Positions 53,592 to 61,786 of a stretch of DNA of 64,000 nucleotides are shown piece after piece. The stretch comes from Bacteroides sp. (GTDB lineage Bacteria > Bacteroidota > Bacteroidia > Bacteroidales > Bacteroidaceae). The first letter of the stretch is position 1, and every line of letters starts with the position of its first letter. The notes under the pieces are model-generated. The model saw only the letters and a list, made by a program, of their open reading frames with translations. It did no database searches and had not been told where the DNA came from. A program made the translations under genes and the position numbers. The stretch is from the NCBI RefSeq assembly GCF_028690125.1, contig NZ_JAQVBV010000005.1, positions 1 to 64,000 of the forward strand, written 5' to 3'.

Positions 53592-53621
53592 TAAAAAGAT
53601 TCAAAAAAACATCTTATAATA

Positions 53622-54476
53622 ATGAAAAAGTTTATCAAGGGATTCCGGTTCACCCCATCCAATTATCCGGCAGAAGTAGAAGAAAAGATACAAAAACTCA
53701 GGAAACAAGGTTATAAACTCCCTCCACGTAAAGTTCTCCGCACTCCTGAACAATTGGAAGGAATCCGCGAAAGTGCTAAAATCAATACTGCATTATTAGA
53801 CTATATCTCTGCAAATATTCATGAGGGAATGTCTACCGAAGAGATTGATAGATTAGTGTATGATTTCACTACTAGCCATGGAGCTATCCCTGCCCCACTC
53901 AATTATGAAGGCTTTCCCAAAAGTGTCTGTACGAGTATCAATGATGTTGTATGTCACGGAATTCCCAGCAAGTCGGAACTGCTGAGAAGCGGAGATATTA
54001 TCAATGTGGATGTATCTACTATCTACAAAGGATACTTCTCTGATGCGTCCCGTATGTTTATGATTGGTGAAGTCAGCCCGGAAATGCGCAAGTTAGTTCA
54101 AGTAACCAAAGAATGTCTGGAGATTGGTATCGCTGCCGCCCAACCCTGGAAACAACTGGGAGATGTGGGTGCTGCTATCCAGGAACACGCAGAAAAAAAT
54201 GGATACGGTGTCGTGCGTGAGCTTTGCGGGCACGGTGTAGGCGTGAAATTCCATGAAGAACCGGACGTAGAACATTTCGGACGTCGTGGCACAGGTATGG
54301 TAATCGTACCGGGTATGACCTTCACTATTGAACCCATGATCAATATGGGAACCTTCGAAATATTTATAGATGATTCTGACGGATGGACAGTCTGCACTGA
54401 TGACGGACTGCCTTCTGCTCAATGGGAAAATATGATTCTGATTACTGAAACCGGAAATGAAATCTTAACTTATTAA
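53622..54476 (+). CDS. map: Type I methionine aminopeptidase, 284 aa
   Basis: Removes the initiator Met from new proteins, using two metal ions. The metal ligands are visible: Asp in INVDVST, Asp in FSDASRMF, His in CGHGVGVKFHEEP, Glu in FTIEPMIN and Glu in SAQWENMI. The N-terminal ~40 residues are a basic extension (KKFIKGFRFTPSNYPAEVEE), common in Bacteroides copies. rmuC starts 4 bases after its stop. Confidence 0.95.
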   Translation: MKKFIKGFRFTPSNYPAEVEEKIQKLRKQGYKLPPRKVLRTPEQLEGIRESAKINTALLDYISANIHEGMSTEEIDRLVYDFTTSHGAIPAPLNYEGFPKSVCTSINDVVCHGIPSKSELLRSGDIINVDVSTIYKGYFSDASRMFMIGEVSPEMRKLVQVTKECLEIGIAAAQPWKQLGDVGAAIQEHAEKNGYGVVRELCGHGVGVKFHEEPDVEHFGRRGTGMVIVPGMTFTIEPMINMGTFEIFIDDSDGWTVCTDDGLPSAQWENMILITETGNEILTY

Positions 54477-54479
54477 TTA

Positions 54480-55715
54480 ATGGAACTGATTTTACTGATA
54501 GTAATAGCCGTACTAGTGATCGCTCTACTTATACTATCACTAACAAGAAGTAATAGCCAAGCTCAGGCAGAACAACTACAAACAGCTTTGCGTCAGCAAA
54601 TGCAAGAGAATCGCGAAGAACTGAATCGAAGTATTCGGGAACTTCGCATGGAAATGATGCAAACGCTGAATCAAAATTTGCAACAACTTCAAGACGTACT
54701 TCATAAGAGCATGATGACGAGCGGAGAACTGCAACGTCAGAAGTTTGATGCAATGGCACGGCAACAGGAAACATTAATACAATCGACAGAAAAGCGATTG
54801 GATGATATGCGCCTGATGGTAGAGGAAAAGCTACAAAAGACATTAAACGAACGAATCGGGCAGTCATTTGAGATTGTACGTTCCCAACTCGAGAATGTAC
54901 AAAAGGGGTTAGGGGAAATGAAATCGTTAGCACAAGATGTCGGCGGATTGAAAAAGGTACTCAGTAATGTCAAAATGCGGGGTACTTTCGGCGAAGTACA
55001 ACTCAGTGCTTTACTGGAACAAATGATGAGTCCGGAACAGTATGATGCCAATGTCAAAACAAAAAAAAGTGGAACTGAATTTGTTGAATTCGCTATTAAA
55101 CTGCCCGGAAAGGATGACACAAATAGCATCGTTTATCTTCCTATTGATGCTAAATTTCCCAAAGATGTATACGAGCAATATTATGATGCTTTTGAAGCAG
55201 GAGATACTACTTTAATAGAGTCATCCGGCAAACAATTAGAGAATACTATAAAAAAAATGGCTAAAGATATCCATGATAAATATGTAGATCCTCCTTTTAC
55301 AACAGACTTTGCTATTATGTTTCTACCATTTGAAAGTATCTATGCCGAAGTGATACGACGAACCAGTCTTGTGGATACTCTTCAAAAAGAATATAAGATT
55401 GTGGTAACCGGACCTACAACCTTGGGTGCCATTCTGAATAGTCTCCAAATGGGGTTCCGGACACTTGCCATTCAGAAACGTACCGGAGAGGTCTGGACAG
55501 TATTAGGTGCTGTAAAAACAGAATTCAGCAAATTCGGCGGATTACTTGAAAAGGTACAGAAAAATATACAAAATGCGGGTGATCAATTAGAAGAGGTGAT
55601 GGGTAAACGCACTCGCGCTATCGAACGTAGACTCCGACAAGTAGAACAATTACCCCAAGAAGAAAGCAGAAAAATTCTTCCTATTGATGATGAAGATGAT
55701 GATCTTATAGATTAA
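54480..55715 (+). CDS. rmuC: DNA recombination protein RmuC, 411 aa
   Basis: One N-terminal membrane helix (LILLIVIAVLVIALLILSL), then a coiled coil (about 25-130) and the RmuC domain (about 140-370) with KMRGTFGEVQLSALLEQMMS, LPIDAKFPKDVYEQY and YAEVIRRTSLVDTLQKEY. RmuC limits recombination at inverted repeats and is thought to be nuclease-like. It forms an operon with map. The C-terminal end is acidic (IDDEDDDLID). Confidence 0.92.
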   Translation: MELILLIVIAVLVIALLILSLTRSNSQAQAEQLQTALRQQMQENREELNRSIRELRMEMMQTLNQNLQQLQDVLHKSMMTSGELQRQKFDAMARQQETLIQSTEKRLDDMRLMVEEKLQKTLNERIGQSFEIVRSQLENVQKGLGEMKSLAQDVGGLKKVLSNVKMRGTFGEVQLSALLEQMMSPEQYDANVKTKKSGTEFVEFAIKLPGKDDTNSIVYLPIDAKFPKDVYEQYYDAFEAGDTTLIESSGKQLENTIKKMAKDIHDKYVDPPFTTDFAIMFLPFESIYAEVIRRTSLVDTLQKEYKIVVTGPTTLGAILNSLQMGFRTLAIQKRTGEVWTVLGAVKTEFSKFGGLLEKVQKNIQNAGDQLEEVMGKRTRAIERRLRQVEQLPQEESRKILPIDDEDDDLID

Positions 55716-55748
55716 CCTTATATATAACTAACAATCCAACAATCTACC

Positions 55749-55756
55749 TACTTTTG
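55749..55756 (+). promoter_or_regulatory. -7 box in the rmuC downstream region
   Basis: TACTTTTG followed by a GCATAC start-like context, 34 bases after the rmuC stop and facing right. No protein gene follows on this strand, so it may drive a small RNA. Confidence 0.5.
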
Positions 55757-55762
55757 CATACT

Positions 55763-55988
55763 TTGCAGTATTCATTTTATCAAATGGAATTAATACTAAT
55801 GGCATTTATTATAATTTGAATAGCTTTTACAAAGAATTATGCCATTAGTATACAAGAAAATCGGATAAAGCCGAAATCTTTGTTGGTGGATTCTCTTATA
55901 CAAAAGAGTGACGCTATCCAGTAAGGATAGTGACGGTATATAAGGACAATATCGTCACTATCCTGAGCTTATACCGTCACCTTTTTTA
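55763..55988 (+). ncRNA. Candidate small RNA with alternative hairpins
   Basis: The stretch runs from the -7 box above to a T run at 55982-55987. It contains ACTAATGGCAT/ATGCCATTAGT (55795-55805 and 55839-55849). It also holds two competing stems: AGGATAGTGACG/CGTCACTATCCT (55924-55935, 55953-55964) and GTGACGGTATA/TATACCGTCAC (55930-55940, 55970-55980). The second is followed by TTTTTT and would terminate. No ORF fits. Alternatively this is only a complex rmuC terminator. The gap 55716-56070 holds nothing else. Confidence 0.45.
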
Positions 55989-56070
55989 TACATTAAAAGG
56001 AAACTTGCGATAATCTGGATTAATCTACGTTTAAGCAGTTACATAATGGAGTTTTACTTCCCCACGTCTA

Positions 56071-57735
56071 TCATTGAATCCAATAATTAACCTTCAATGC
56101 ATTACATTCTCTAAGAACTTGCTTTATATCCTCTACTACTCCTATTGCACAATCCTTAGTTACTTTCAGACCGATAGTTATTCCATCTGAATCTTTCGAA
56201 GTTGTTTTGACAGCCATTATTTCCTTCCTCAAATCCTCCAAAGTAAAATCCTTCAATTCCTTCTTTATTCCGTCAGGGGATTCGTGAAGAGTAACAGTAG
56301 CTTTTGATATCACTTCAGTTGTTTCTTTTTTATTATTATTTTTAGGAGCCCCCACCTGCTTTTTATAATTTTTAGGAGGACCAGCTTGCCTAACAAGAAT
56401 TGGAAATACAGAGTCTAAATAAGCTTTATTATCATTAGAGGACTCCAATGCTATTCTTGTCCGAATATTAGTATACGCACCCTTTACACTTTGAAAAACA
56501 TCCCTCATTGTACTTTCATTAGCACTCCGGTCAAACTGATACACTAAAACCTCCGTAAATTTTTTATGCTCTTTCCACGAATTATAAAGCTGTTCCTCTA
56601 TTATCCCTTGCAAATCCTTTAGTTCGGGATAATCTCCATTAAACAAAAGCCGATTCTCTTTATTTATAAAAAGACCATTATGATGAAAAAAGAAACCTTT
56701 CTTACCCTTCATTCGATTTCGATAAGCATCTTCTTCATTACTAAAATAATTCATCAATTCCCAATAATTATCTTCCTGTTGCTTCTGAGCGACTTCCTCC
56801 ACAATTGGAGTCAATGTTCTCTTCACTTCGGGCTGTGCAAATGCATAAATTGCCCCACCCATAATGGGCACTACAAGCAATAGCTTTAACCTAGCCCAAC
56901 GGTTTGTTCTTTCTTTCAACATCATAGTAATACGTTTTTTAAGTTTAGAGTGATTAAAGCCGTTAGCCATAGAGTAGAGCCTTGTACCAACAGCTTTTTT
57001 CACTAATAAAAGTTGATATTTTTTTGCATCGATGCCTGTATTAAGCACTCCATTATCCGCCTCAAATTCATGCATTTCCTGTAATTCTCGCTTCAATAAC
57101 CAAATCACCGGATTGAACCAATAGAACACCAAAAAGAATTGCATAAGCCATAGATCAAGCGTATGTCGATAACATAAGTGCATCGTCTCATGAAGTAATA
57201 TTTCATTTATTTGCCGAGAATAATCAGATGCTGAAACTACAATATATTTCCCCCAACAAAATGAGGAGACTGGTTGTGAAACAACTACCAGCCTATATTT
57301 TCCACATTGATACCTTTCTCCGGTCTTTATCAACTGAAACATTCGGAAAAGAGAAACCGACAACCAACATAAAGTAAACAAAGCACCTAAAAAATAAATA
57401 TACCCAAAAATAACAGGACACCAATTCACAGTCCGTCCGCTCCCATTTTCATCCTTTTGCATAGTCCAGTTCACCCCATCCGGAAACACCATATTCCGTT
57501 CATCACCCAAAGCCTCCTGAATAGTCCGCAAAGGAATAGTAAAAAGAGTTTCCTCCACAGTAGTAAATTCTATCAAAGGTAAAAATGCACAGCCCAATAT
57601 TCCAGCTAACAAGACGATCCGATTAAAGCGAAAGAAAGTAGTTCCACTCATCAATAACTTAAAAAGCAGATAAAAGATAATGAGGAAACATCCAGATTTC
57701 AGCAGATAAAATAAAAACTCGCCCATTGGTATCAA
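56071..57735 (-). CDS. BlaR1/MecR1-type M56 membrane metallopeptidase, 554 aa
   Basis: Four or so membrane helices in the first 330 residues; the zinc motif HETMH at 182-186 with the downstream Glu in HEFEADNGVL mark the M56 peptidase. The last membrane segment is LKLLLVVPIMGGAIYAFAQP. The C-terminal periplasmic part is polar, not a beta-lactam-binding domain, so the signal sensed is unknown. It is encoded 52 bases after a BlaI-type repressor; in such pairs the peptidase relieves repression by leading to repressor cleavage. Confidence 0.88.
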   Translation of the reverse strand: MIPMGEFLFYLLKSGCFLIIFYLLFKLLMSGTTFFRFNRIVLLAGILGCAFLPLIEFTTVEETLFTIPLRTIQEALGDERNMVFPDGVNWTMQKDENGSGRTVNWCPVIFGYIYFLGALFTLCWLSVSLFRMFQLIKTGERYQCGKYRLVVVSQPVSSFCWGKYIVVSASDYSRQINEILLHETMHLCYRHTLDLWLMQFFLVFYWFNPVIWLLKRELQEMHEFEADNGVLNTGIDAKKYQLLLVKKAVGTRLYSMANGFNHSKLKKRITMMLKERTNRWARLKLLLVVPIMGGAIYAFAQPEVKRTLTPIVEEVAQKQQEDNYWELMNYFSNEEDAYRNRMKGKKGFFFHHNGLFINKENRLLFNGDYPELKDLQGIIEEQLYNSWKEHKKFTEVLVYQFDRSANESTMRDVFQSVKGAYTNIRTRIALESSNDNKAYLDSVFPILVRQAGPPKNYKKQVGAPKNNNKKETTEVISKATVTLHESPDGIKKELKDFTLEDLRKEIMAVKTTSKDSDGITIGLKVTKDCAIGVVEDIKQVLRECNALKVNYWIQ

Positions 57736-57787
57736 CTTATTTAGAAATTGAGTATTTTATAAGATATATTATCCAATAAAGTAAAGA

Positions 57788-58165
57788 CTATTTTTTAGAT
57801 CGTCCTTTCTCAATACTGTCTATCAATGCCTTCAATTCATCAACAGACATACCTTCTTCTTCAATAAAAGAAGACACGACATTAACATAAGAGTTATTGT
57901 AATACTGAGAAATGACATCTTTCAAAGCAGAACTTTTATACTCCTTCTCCGAAATAAGGGCATAATATTGATAAGTATTTCCATAAGCCCTATACCCAAC
58001 AAATCCTTTCTCTTCCAAGCCTCTTACAAGCGTAGAAACGGTATTATAATGTGGTTTAGGCTCATCATAATACACTAATAGTTCACGAACAAACATAGAA
58101 CCATTCTCCCAAAACATTCGCATAATTTCTTCTTCTTTTACTGTTAATCGTTTCATACCTTCCAT
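57788..58165 (-). CDS. BlaI/MecI-family transcriptional repressor, 125 aa
   Basis: Winged-helix repressor with the family phrase LTVKEEEIMRMFWENGSMFV and NTVSTLVRGLEEKGFVG. The C-terminal dimerisation part is VNVVSSFIEEEGMSVDELKA. I place the start at 58165 (MEGMKRLT) because the -7 box lies at 58188-58195; a longer frame opening at 58213 would begin upstream of the promoter. It probably represses itself and the M56 peptidase gene. Confidence 0.88.
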   Translation of the reverse strand: MEGMKRLTVKEEEIMRMFWENGSMFVRELLVYYDEPKPHYNTVSTLVRGLEEKGFVGYRAYGNTYQYYALISEKEYKSSALKDVISQYYNNSYVNVVSSFIEEEGMSVDELKALIDSIEKGRSKK

Positions 58166-58187
58166 GCTATTATTTAGTATTACACCA

Positions 58188-58195
58188 CAAATATA
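58188..58195 (-). promoter_or_regulatory. -7 box of the BlaI-M56 operon
   Basis: The coding strand reads TATATTTG, with TTTG boxes about 17-20 bases upstream. It decides the blaI-type start at 58165. Confidence 0.6.
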
Positions 58196-58238
58196 ATACT
58201 TATAATCAAACAAACAACTAATAACAATAGTTAATCTA

Positions 58239-58251
58239 CTAACAGTGTTAG
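58239..58251. promoter_or_regulatory. Palindromic operator candidate
   Basis: CTAACAGTGTTAG is a perfect palindrome around a central G. TCTACTAA (58235-58242) and TTAGTAGA (58269-58276) form an outer inverted repeat. It lies just upstream of the BlaI-type promoter and is a likely repressor site. Confidence 0.5.
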
Positions 58252-58496
58252 TTATTTAACTATTATTATTAGTAGACATCTGTTTCACCATATTATTATA
58301 ATAACAAAATCATGATAACAAGAGATCTTAATCAAAAAACATCAAGATTATGCTTTCGGAATAAAAAACAAAAGTAGATTAAAATCTATCTATTTTATTC
58401 ATTTAGCGACTTGTTACATTTCAATGCTTTGGGTATTTTTCATTTATAAAGCAGTGGATTTAAGATAGATAATTTTTAAAAATTGATAAAATCATG

Positions 58497-58504
58497 TACA
58501 TTTG
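58497..58504 (+). promoter_or_regulatory. -7 box of the Crp/Fnr-type gene
   Basis: TACATTTG matches TAnnTTTG. It lies inside the longest open frame of the gene, which shows that the start must be further down, at 58531. Confidence 0.55.
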
Positions 58505-58530
58505 CAAGCAGAATAATGAATTCCTCTTTA

Positions 58531-59094
58531 ATGAAAAACATCATCTACAAAATCAGACAAGTTTACCCGGTCACCGATGAAGCACTTCAGGCATTGCAGG
58601 CAAATATGCAATTAATGCATTATCCAAAAGATACTTATATAGTACAATCCGGAATAACAGACCGGTTGGTTTATTTCATTGAAGAAGGGGTTACCCGCTC
58701 TGTATTTCACCACAATGGACAGGACACTACTACTTGGTTCAGCCAAGAAGGTGACATTACTTTTGGGATGGATTCATTATATTATAAACAACCATCCATA
58801 GAAAGTATTGAAACTCTTTCGGATTGCAAAATCTATGTCATCCATATAGATAAACTCAATATTCTTTACGAAACGTATATTGACATAGCTAATTGGGGAA
58901 GAATCCTGCACCAGAATGTCAATAAAGAACTCAGTCATATGTTTGTAGAAAGACTTCAACTTTCGCCCAAAGAGCGATATGAACAATTCAATCAGCGTTA
59001 TCCCGGATTAATAAATCGGGTGAAGTTGAAGTATGTAGCTGCGTTTCTCGGTATTTCCATCTATACACTCAGTCGGGTACGCGCTAAAAAATAG
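58531..59094 (+). CDS. Crp/Fnr-family transcriptional regulator, 187 aa
   Basis: An N-terminal cyclic-nucleotide-binding-type beta roll (DTYIVQSGITDRLVYFIEEG) and a C-terminal helix-turn-helix (LKYVAAFLGISIYTLSRVRA). The start at 58531 (MKNIIYKIRQ) is chosen because the promoter box lies just before it. Ligand unknown. It probably regulates the acyltransferase gene 97 bases downstream on the same strand; this is inference from position. Confidence 0.85.
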   Translation: MKNIIYKIRQVYPVTDEALQALQANMQLMHYPKDTYIVQSGITDRLVYFIEEGVTRSVFHHNGQDTTTWFSQEGDITFGMDSLYYKQPSIESIETLSDCKIYVIHIDKLNILYETYIDIANWGRILHQNVNKELSHMFVERLQLSPKERYEQFNQRYPGLINRVKLKYVAAFLGISIYTLSRVRAKK

Positions 59095-59191
59095 ATATTT
59101 ATGGGTCTTTTTTGCTTTAGAGCAAAAGAACTTCGTTTTGTAAGCTGTATCTTTACCATCTGAAAATATTAACTAAAATAATAAAAAACAG

Positions 59192-60352
59192 ATGTCAAGT
59201 ATTTCTTCATCAGCTTTTACAGACACCAAGCCACATTATGATCTTCTAGACGGACTTCGTGGTGTAGCAGCTCTTATGGTTATATGGTATCATATATTCG
59301 AAGGCTACGCTTTTGCCGGTGGCGGTGCTATCGAAACCTTCAATCACGGATATTTAGCGGTAGATTTCTTCTTTATCCTTTCAGGTTTCGTTATTGCTTA
59401 TGCATACGATGATCGCTGGCGAAAGAATCTGACAATGAAAGACTTCTTTAAACGCCGTTTAATACGCCTTCATCCCATGGTAGTGATGGGTGCCGTTCTG
59501 GGTGCTATTACATTTTACATTCAAGGTTGCGTGCAATGGGACGGAACACATATTGGGATATCTATGATTATGCTATCCCTCCTTTGTACAATATTCTTTA
59601 TCCCTGCAATGCCGGGTGTTGGCTACGAAGTTCGTGGTAACGGAGAAATGTTCCCATTGAACGGCCCATGTTGGTCATTGTTTTTTGAGTATATAGGAAA
59701 TATCCTTTATGCCTTATTTATTCGTCGCTTGTCAAATAAGGGATTGACTGTACTTGTTATATTGACCGGAATTGCATTAGCATTATTTGCTATCCTTGAT
59801 GTCTCAGGTTATGGAAATATAGGAGTAGGTTGGACATTAGACGGAGTAAACTTTGCAGGCGGATTATTAAGAATGCTTTTTCCTTTCTCTATGGGTATGC
59901 TCTTATCGCGTAAATTTAAGCCTATTAAAGTAAAAGGTACTTTCTGGATATGTACAATCATATTAATTCTTTTATTCGCAGTACCTTATTTGGAAGGTAC
60001 AGAGCCAATTTGTACAAACGGTGTTTATGAAGCATTTTGTATTATCATAGCTTTCCCTATTCTTCTCTGGCTGGGAGCATCGGGAACTACTACTGACAAG
60101 AATTCAACTAAAATTTGCAAGTTCTTGGGAGATATATCTTATCCAATCTATGTGATTCATTATCCATTTATGTATCTGTTCTACGCATGGTTAATTAAAA
60201 ATCAACTCTTTACTTTCGAACAGACTTGGCAAGTTGCCTTGTGCGTTTACGCATGGAATATTTTGTTTGCTTATCTATGTTTGAAACTATATGATGAACC
60301 TGTACGGAAATACCTAGCCAAGCGCTTTTTAAATAAAAAAACAAGAAACTAA
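59192..60352 (+). CDS. Acyltransferase 3 family membrane protein, 386 aa
   Basis: About ten membrane helices. The N-terminal signature DGLRGVAALMVIWYHIFEG carries the catalytic-type His, and KRRLIRLHPM follows, as in OafA/acyltransferase_3 enzymes that acylate sugars of surface polysaccharides or peptidoglycan. The C-terminus is short and basic (KRFLNKKTRN). It follows the Crp/Fnr-type regulator. The substrate is unknown. Confidence 0.9.
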   Translation: MSSISSSAFTDTKPHYDLLDGLRGVAALMVIWYHIFEGYAFAGGGAIETFNHGYLAVDFFFILSGFVIAYAYDDRWRKNLTMKDFFKRRLIRLHPMVVMGAVLGAITFYIQGCVQWDGTHIGISMIMLSLLCTIFFIPAMPGVGYEVRGNGEMFPLNGPCWSLFFEYIGNILYALFIRRLSNKGLTVLVILTGIALALFAILDVSGYGNIGVGWTLDGVNFAGGLLRMLFPFSMGMLLSRKFKPIKVKGTFWICTIILILLFAVPYLEGTEPICTNGVYEAFCIIIAFPILLWLGASGTTTDKNSTKICKFLGDISYPIYVIHYPFMYLFYAWLIKNQLFTFEQTWQVALCVYAWNILFAYLCLKLYDEPVRKYLAKRFLNKKTRN

Positions 60353-60374
60353 ACCAGACTAAACTTAACATTCC

Positions 60375-60418
60375 GAAATGCACTTCAAAGTTATATTTAG
60401 ACTTTAGAAGTGCATTTC
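60375..60418. terminator. Bidirectional terminator
   Basis: GAAATGCACTTC (60375-60386) pairs perfectly with GAAGTGCATTTC (60407-60418), between the convergent acyltransferase and antiporter genes. Confidence 0.8.
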
Positions 60419-60469
60419 ATTTTGATGTTAACAACAATTGAAAAATCAATTATTGGTAAGAGTAAATTC

Positions 60470-61648
60470 TTAATCAGAATAACTTCTTAAAGCAAGTTTT
60501 TTCACCCAAAGGACAAATATTCCCGTCAAAATTAAGTTCAGTACCAAAGTCAAAACGGAAATAACCAAAGCAGGACCCCCTAAATTATATCCTAAAGCAA
60601 TAAATATAATTCCTGCACCCACTTCGCCACGGGTAAACATACCAATAGATAAAGCAAGTCTCTCGCTCAATTTTCGGTCACGATAGAAAAACATTGGGCA
60701 TAGCTTTCCTATATTTGATAAGAAGGAAATGATTACTACATGAAACAAAATCATTCCCCATGACATCATTTCCTGTGAACCAGTTACCGAATAAGCACCT
60801 GCATGAGTTTCTGCAAAATTCACTCCTATGAAATGAGGCATACTCATTCCTACCAGAAACATAAAAAAGAAAGAAACTCCGGTTGAAACTTTTCGTTCTA
60901 CAGGCGTATCATGTTCCTTATGCTTCATAATCATACCCAATACAAATGCCGGCAACAGCACCTCAATATGAATACTTCCTGCTTCACCATACAATTGTTT
61001 ACTACCAAGGTAAAGCAATTGTGTAGCCAGAAAAATAATCACTGAATAAAAGAGAATCGCCTTCCAGTCCTGACGCCAATTATATTTATTCAGTTGTCTC
61101 CAACCAATAGCCAAAAGCCAAAATACAATTACAACCACAATAATCAACTGCCAACGTAATCCAATCATCATAATTTGAAGTGGAATCATCAAAATAATAG
61201 TATCCAAGTCATCGAAGATAGCCAACACCTGAATTTTCTTATAAATCCAACTCGACTTCAGCCCGATAGCTGCCAACATCGTAAACAGAATACCAGCCGA
61301 CGTAGGTGCAGCAAAACGGCTCAGCAATAGATTCTCTTTCCAAGCCTCCCAACTATTCCAATATTCAGGCGGAAGCAATACAAAAACATAATAGATTGCA
61401 ATCATGAACCAAGGTAAAGCCGCAGTAGCCATCGCTATAAAATAATCTTGTGCATAACTTTTCCAATGCGACTTATCAAGAACAAACTCTCGACCTACAT
61501 TAATCATGATAAAACTAAGACATACATAGAGTAGTACATTGGCTACTGATTTAACGGTTCCAAAACCGTCACCCGCCATCATCGGCAGGAATTGTGAAAC
61601 AACGAGTCCCAACATCAGGAAACCCGAAAAAGACAGAACTTTTCTCAT
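60470..61648 (-). CDS. Na+/H+ antiporter-like membrane protein (CPA2 type), 392 aa
   Basis: About 11-12 membrane helices, starting RKVLSFSGFLMLGLVVSQF. The phrase AAIGLKSSWIYKKIQVLAIF followed by DDLDTIILMIPLQ holds the acidic pair typical of ion-binding sites in cation:proton antiporters. The second half repeats the plan (GMFTRGEVGAGIIFIALGYN). It exchanges Na+ or K+ for protons in the inner membrane. It lies downstream of lepA but is separated by a terminator, and its leader carries a conserved-looking hairpin. Confidence 0.85.
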   Translation of the reverse strand: MRKVLSFSGFLMLGLVVSQFLPMMAGDGFGTVKSVANVLLYVCLSFIMINVGREFVLDKSHWKSYAQDYFIAMATAALPWFMIAIYYVFVLLPPEYWNSWEAWKENLLLSRFAAPTSAGILFTMLAAIGLKSSWIYKKIQVLAIFDDLDTIILMIPLQIMMIGLRWQLIIVVVIVFWLLAIGWRQLNKYNWRQDWKAILFYSVIIFLATQLLYLGSKQLYGEAGSIHIEVLLPAFVLGMIMKHKEHDTPVERKVSTGVSFFFMFLVGMSMPHFIGVNFAETHAGAYSVTGSQEMMSWGMILFHVVIISFLSNIGKLCPMFFYRDRKLSERLALSIGMFTRGEVGAGIIFIALGYNLGGPALVISVLTLVLNLILTGIFVLWVKKLALRSYSD

Positions 61649-61671
61649 ATTTATAAATATATTTTAATCTT

Positions 61672-61713
61672 GGTGATTGCCCGGGAAAGCTCTGTAGACA
61701 GAGAGCAATCACC
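61672..61713 (-). promoter_or_regulatory. Leader hairpin of the antiporter gene
   Basis: GGTGATTGC (61672-61680) and GCAATCACC (61705-61713) pair, with an inner CTCTGT/ACAGAG stem. It starts 24 bases upstream of the antiporter start codon and is not followed by a T run, so it may be a cis-acting RNA element. No known riboswitch class is recognised. Confidence 0.45.
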
Positions 61714-61723
61714 TGGTATATAA

Positions 61724-61780
61724 AAAACTAACCGCAAAACGATTTGTTCAGAAAAAGACTCTGAAAAATCGTTTTGCGGT
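61724..61780 (-). terminator. Terminator of lepA
   Basis: ACCGCAAAACGATT (61731-61744) pairs with AATCGTTTTGCGGT (61767-61780). Read leftward it is followed by TAGTTTTTTATA. Confidence 0.85.
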
Positions 61781-61786
61781 AGTATC

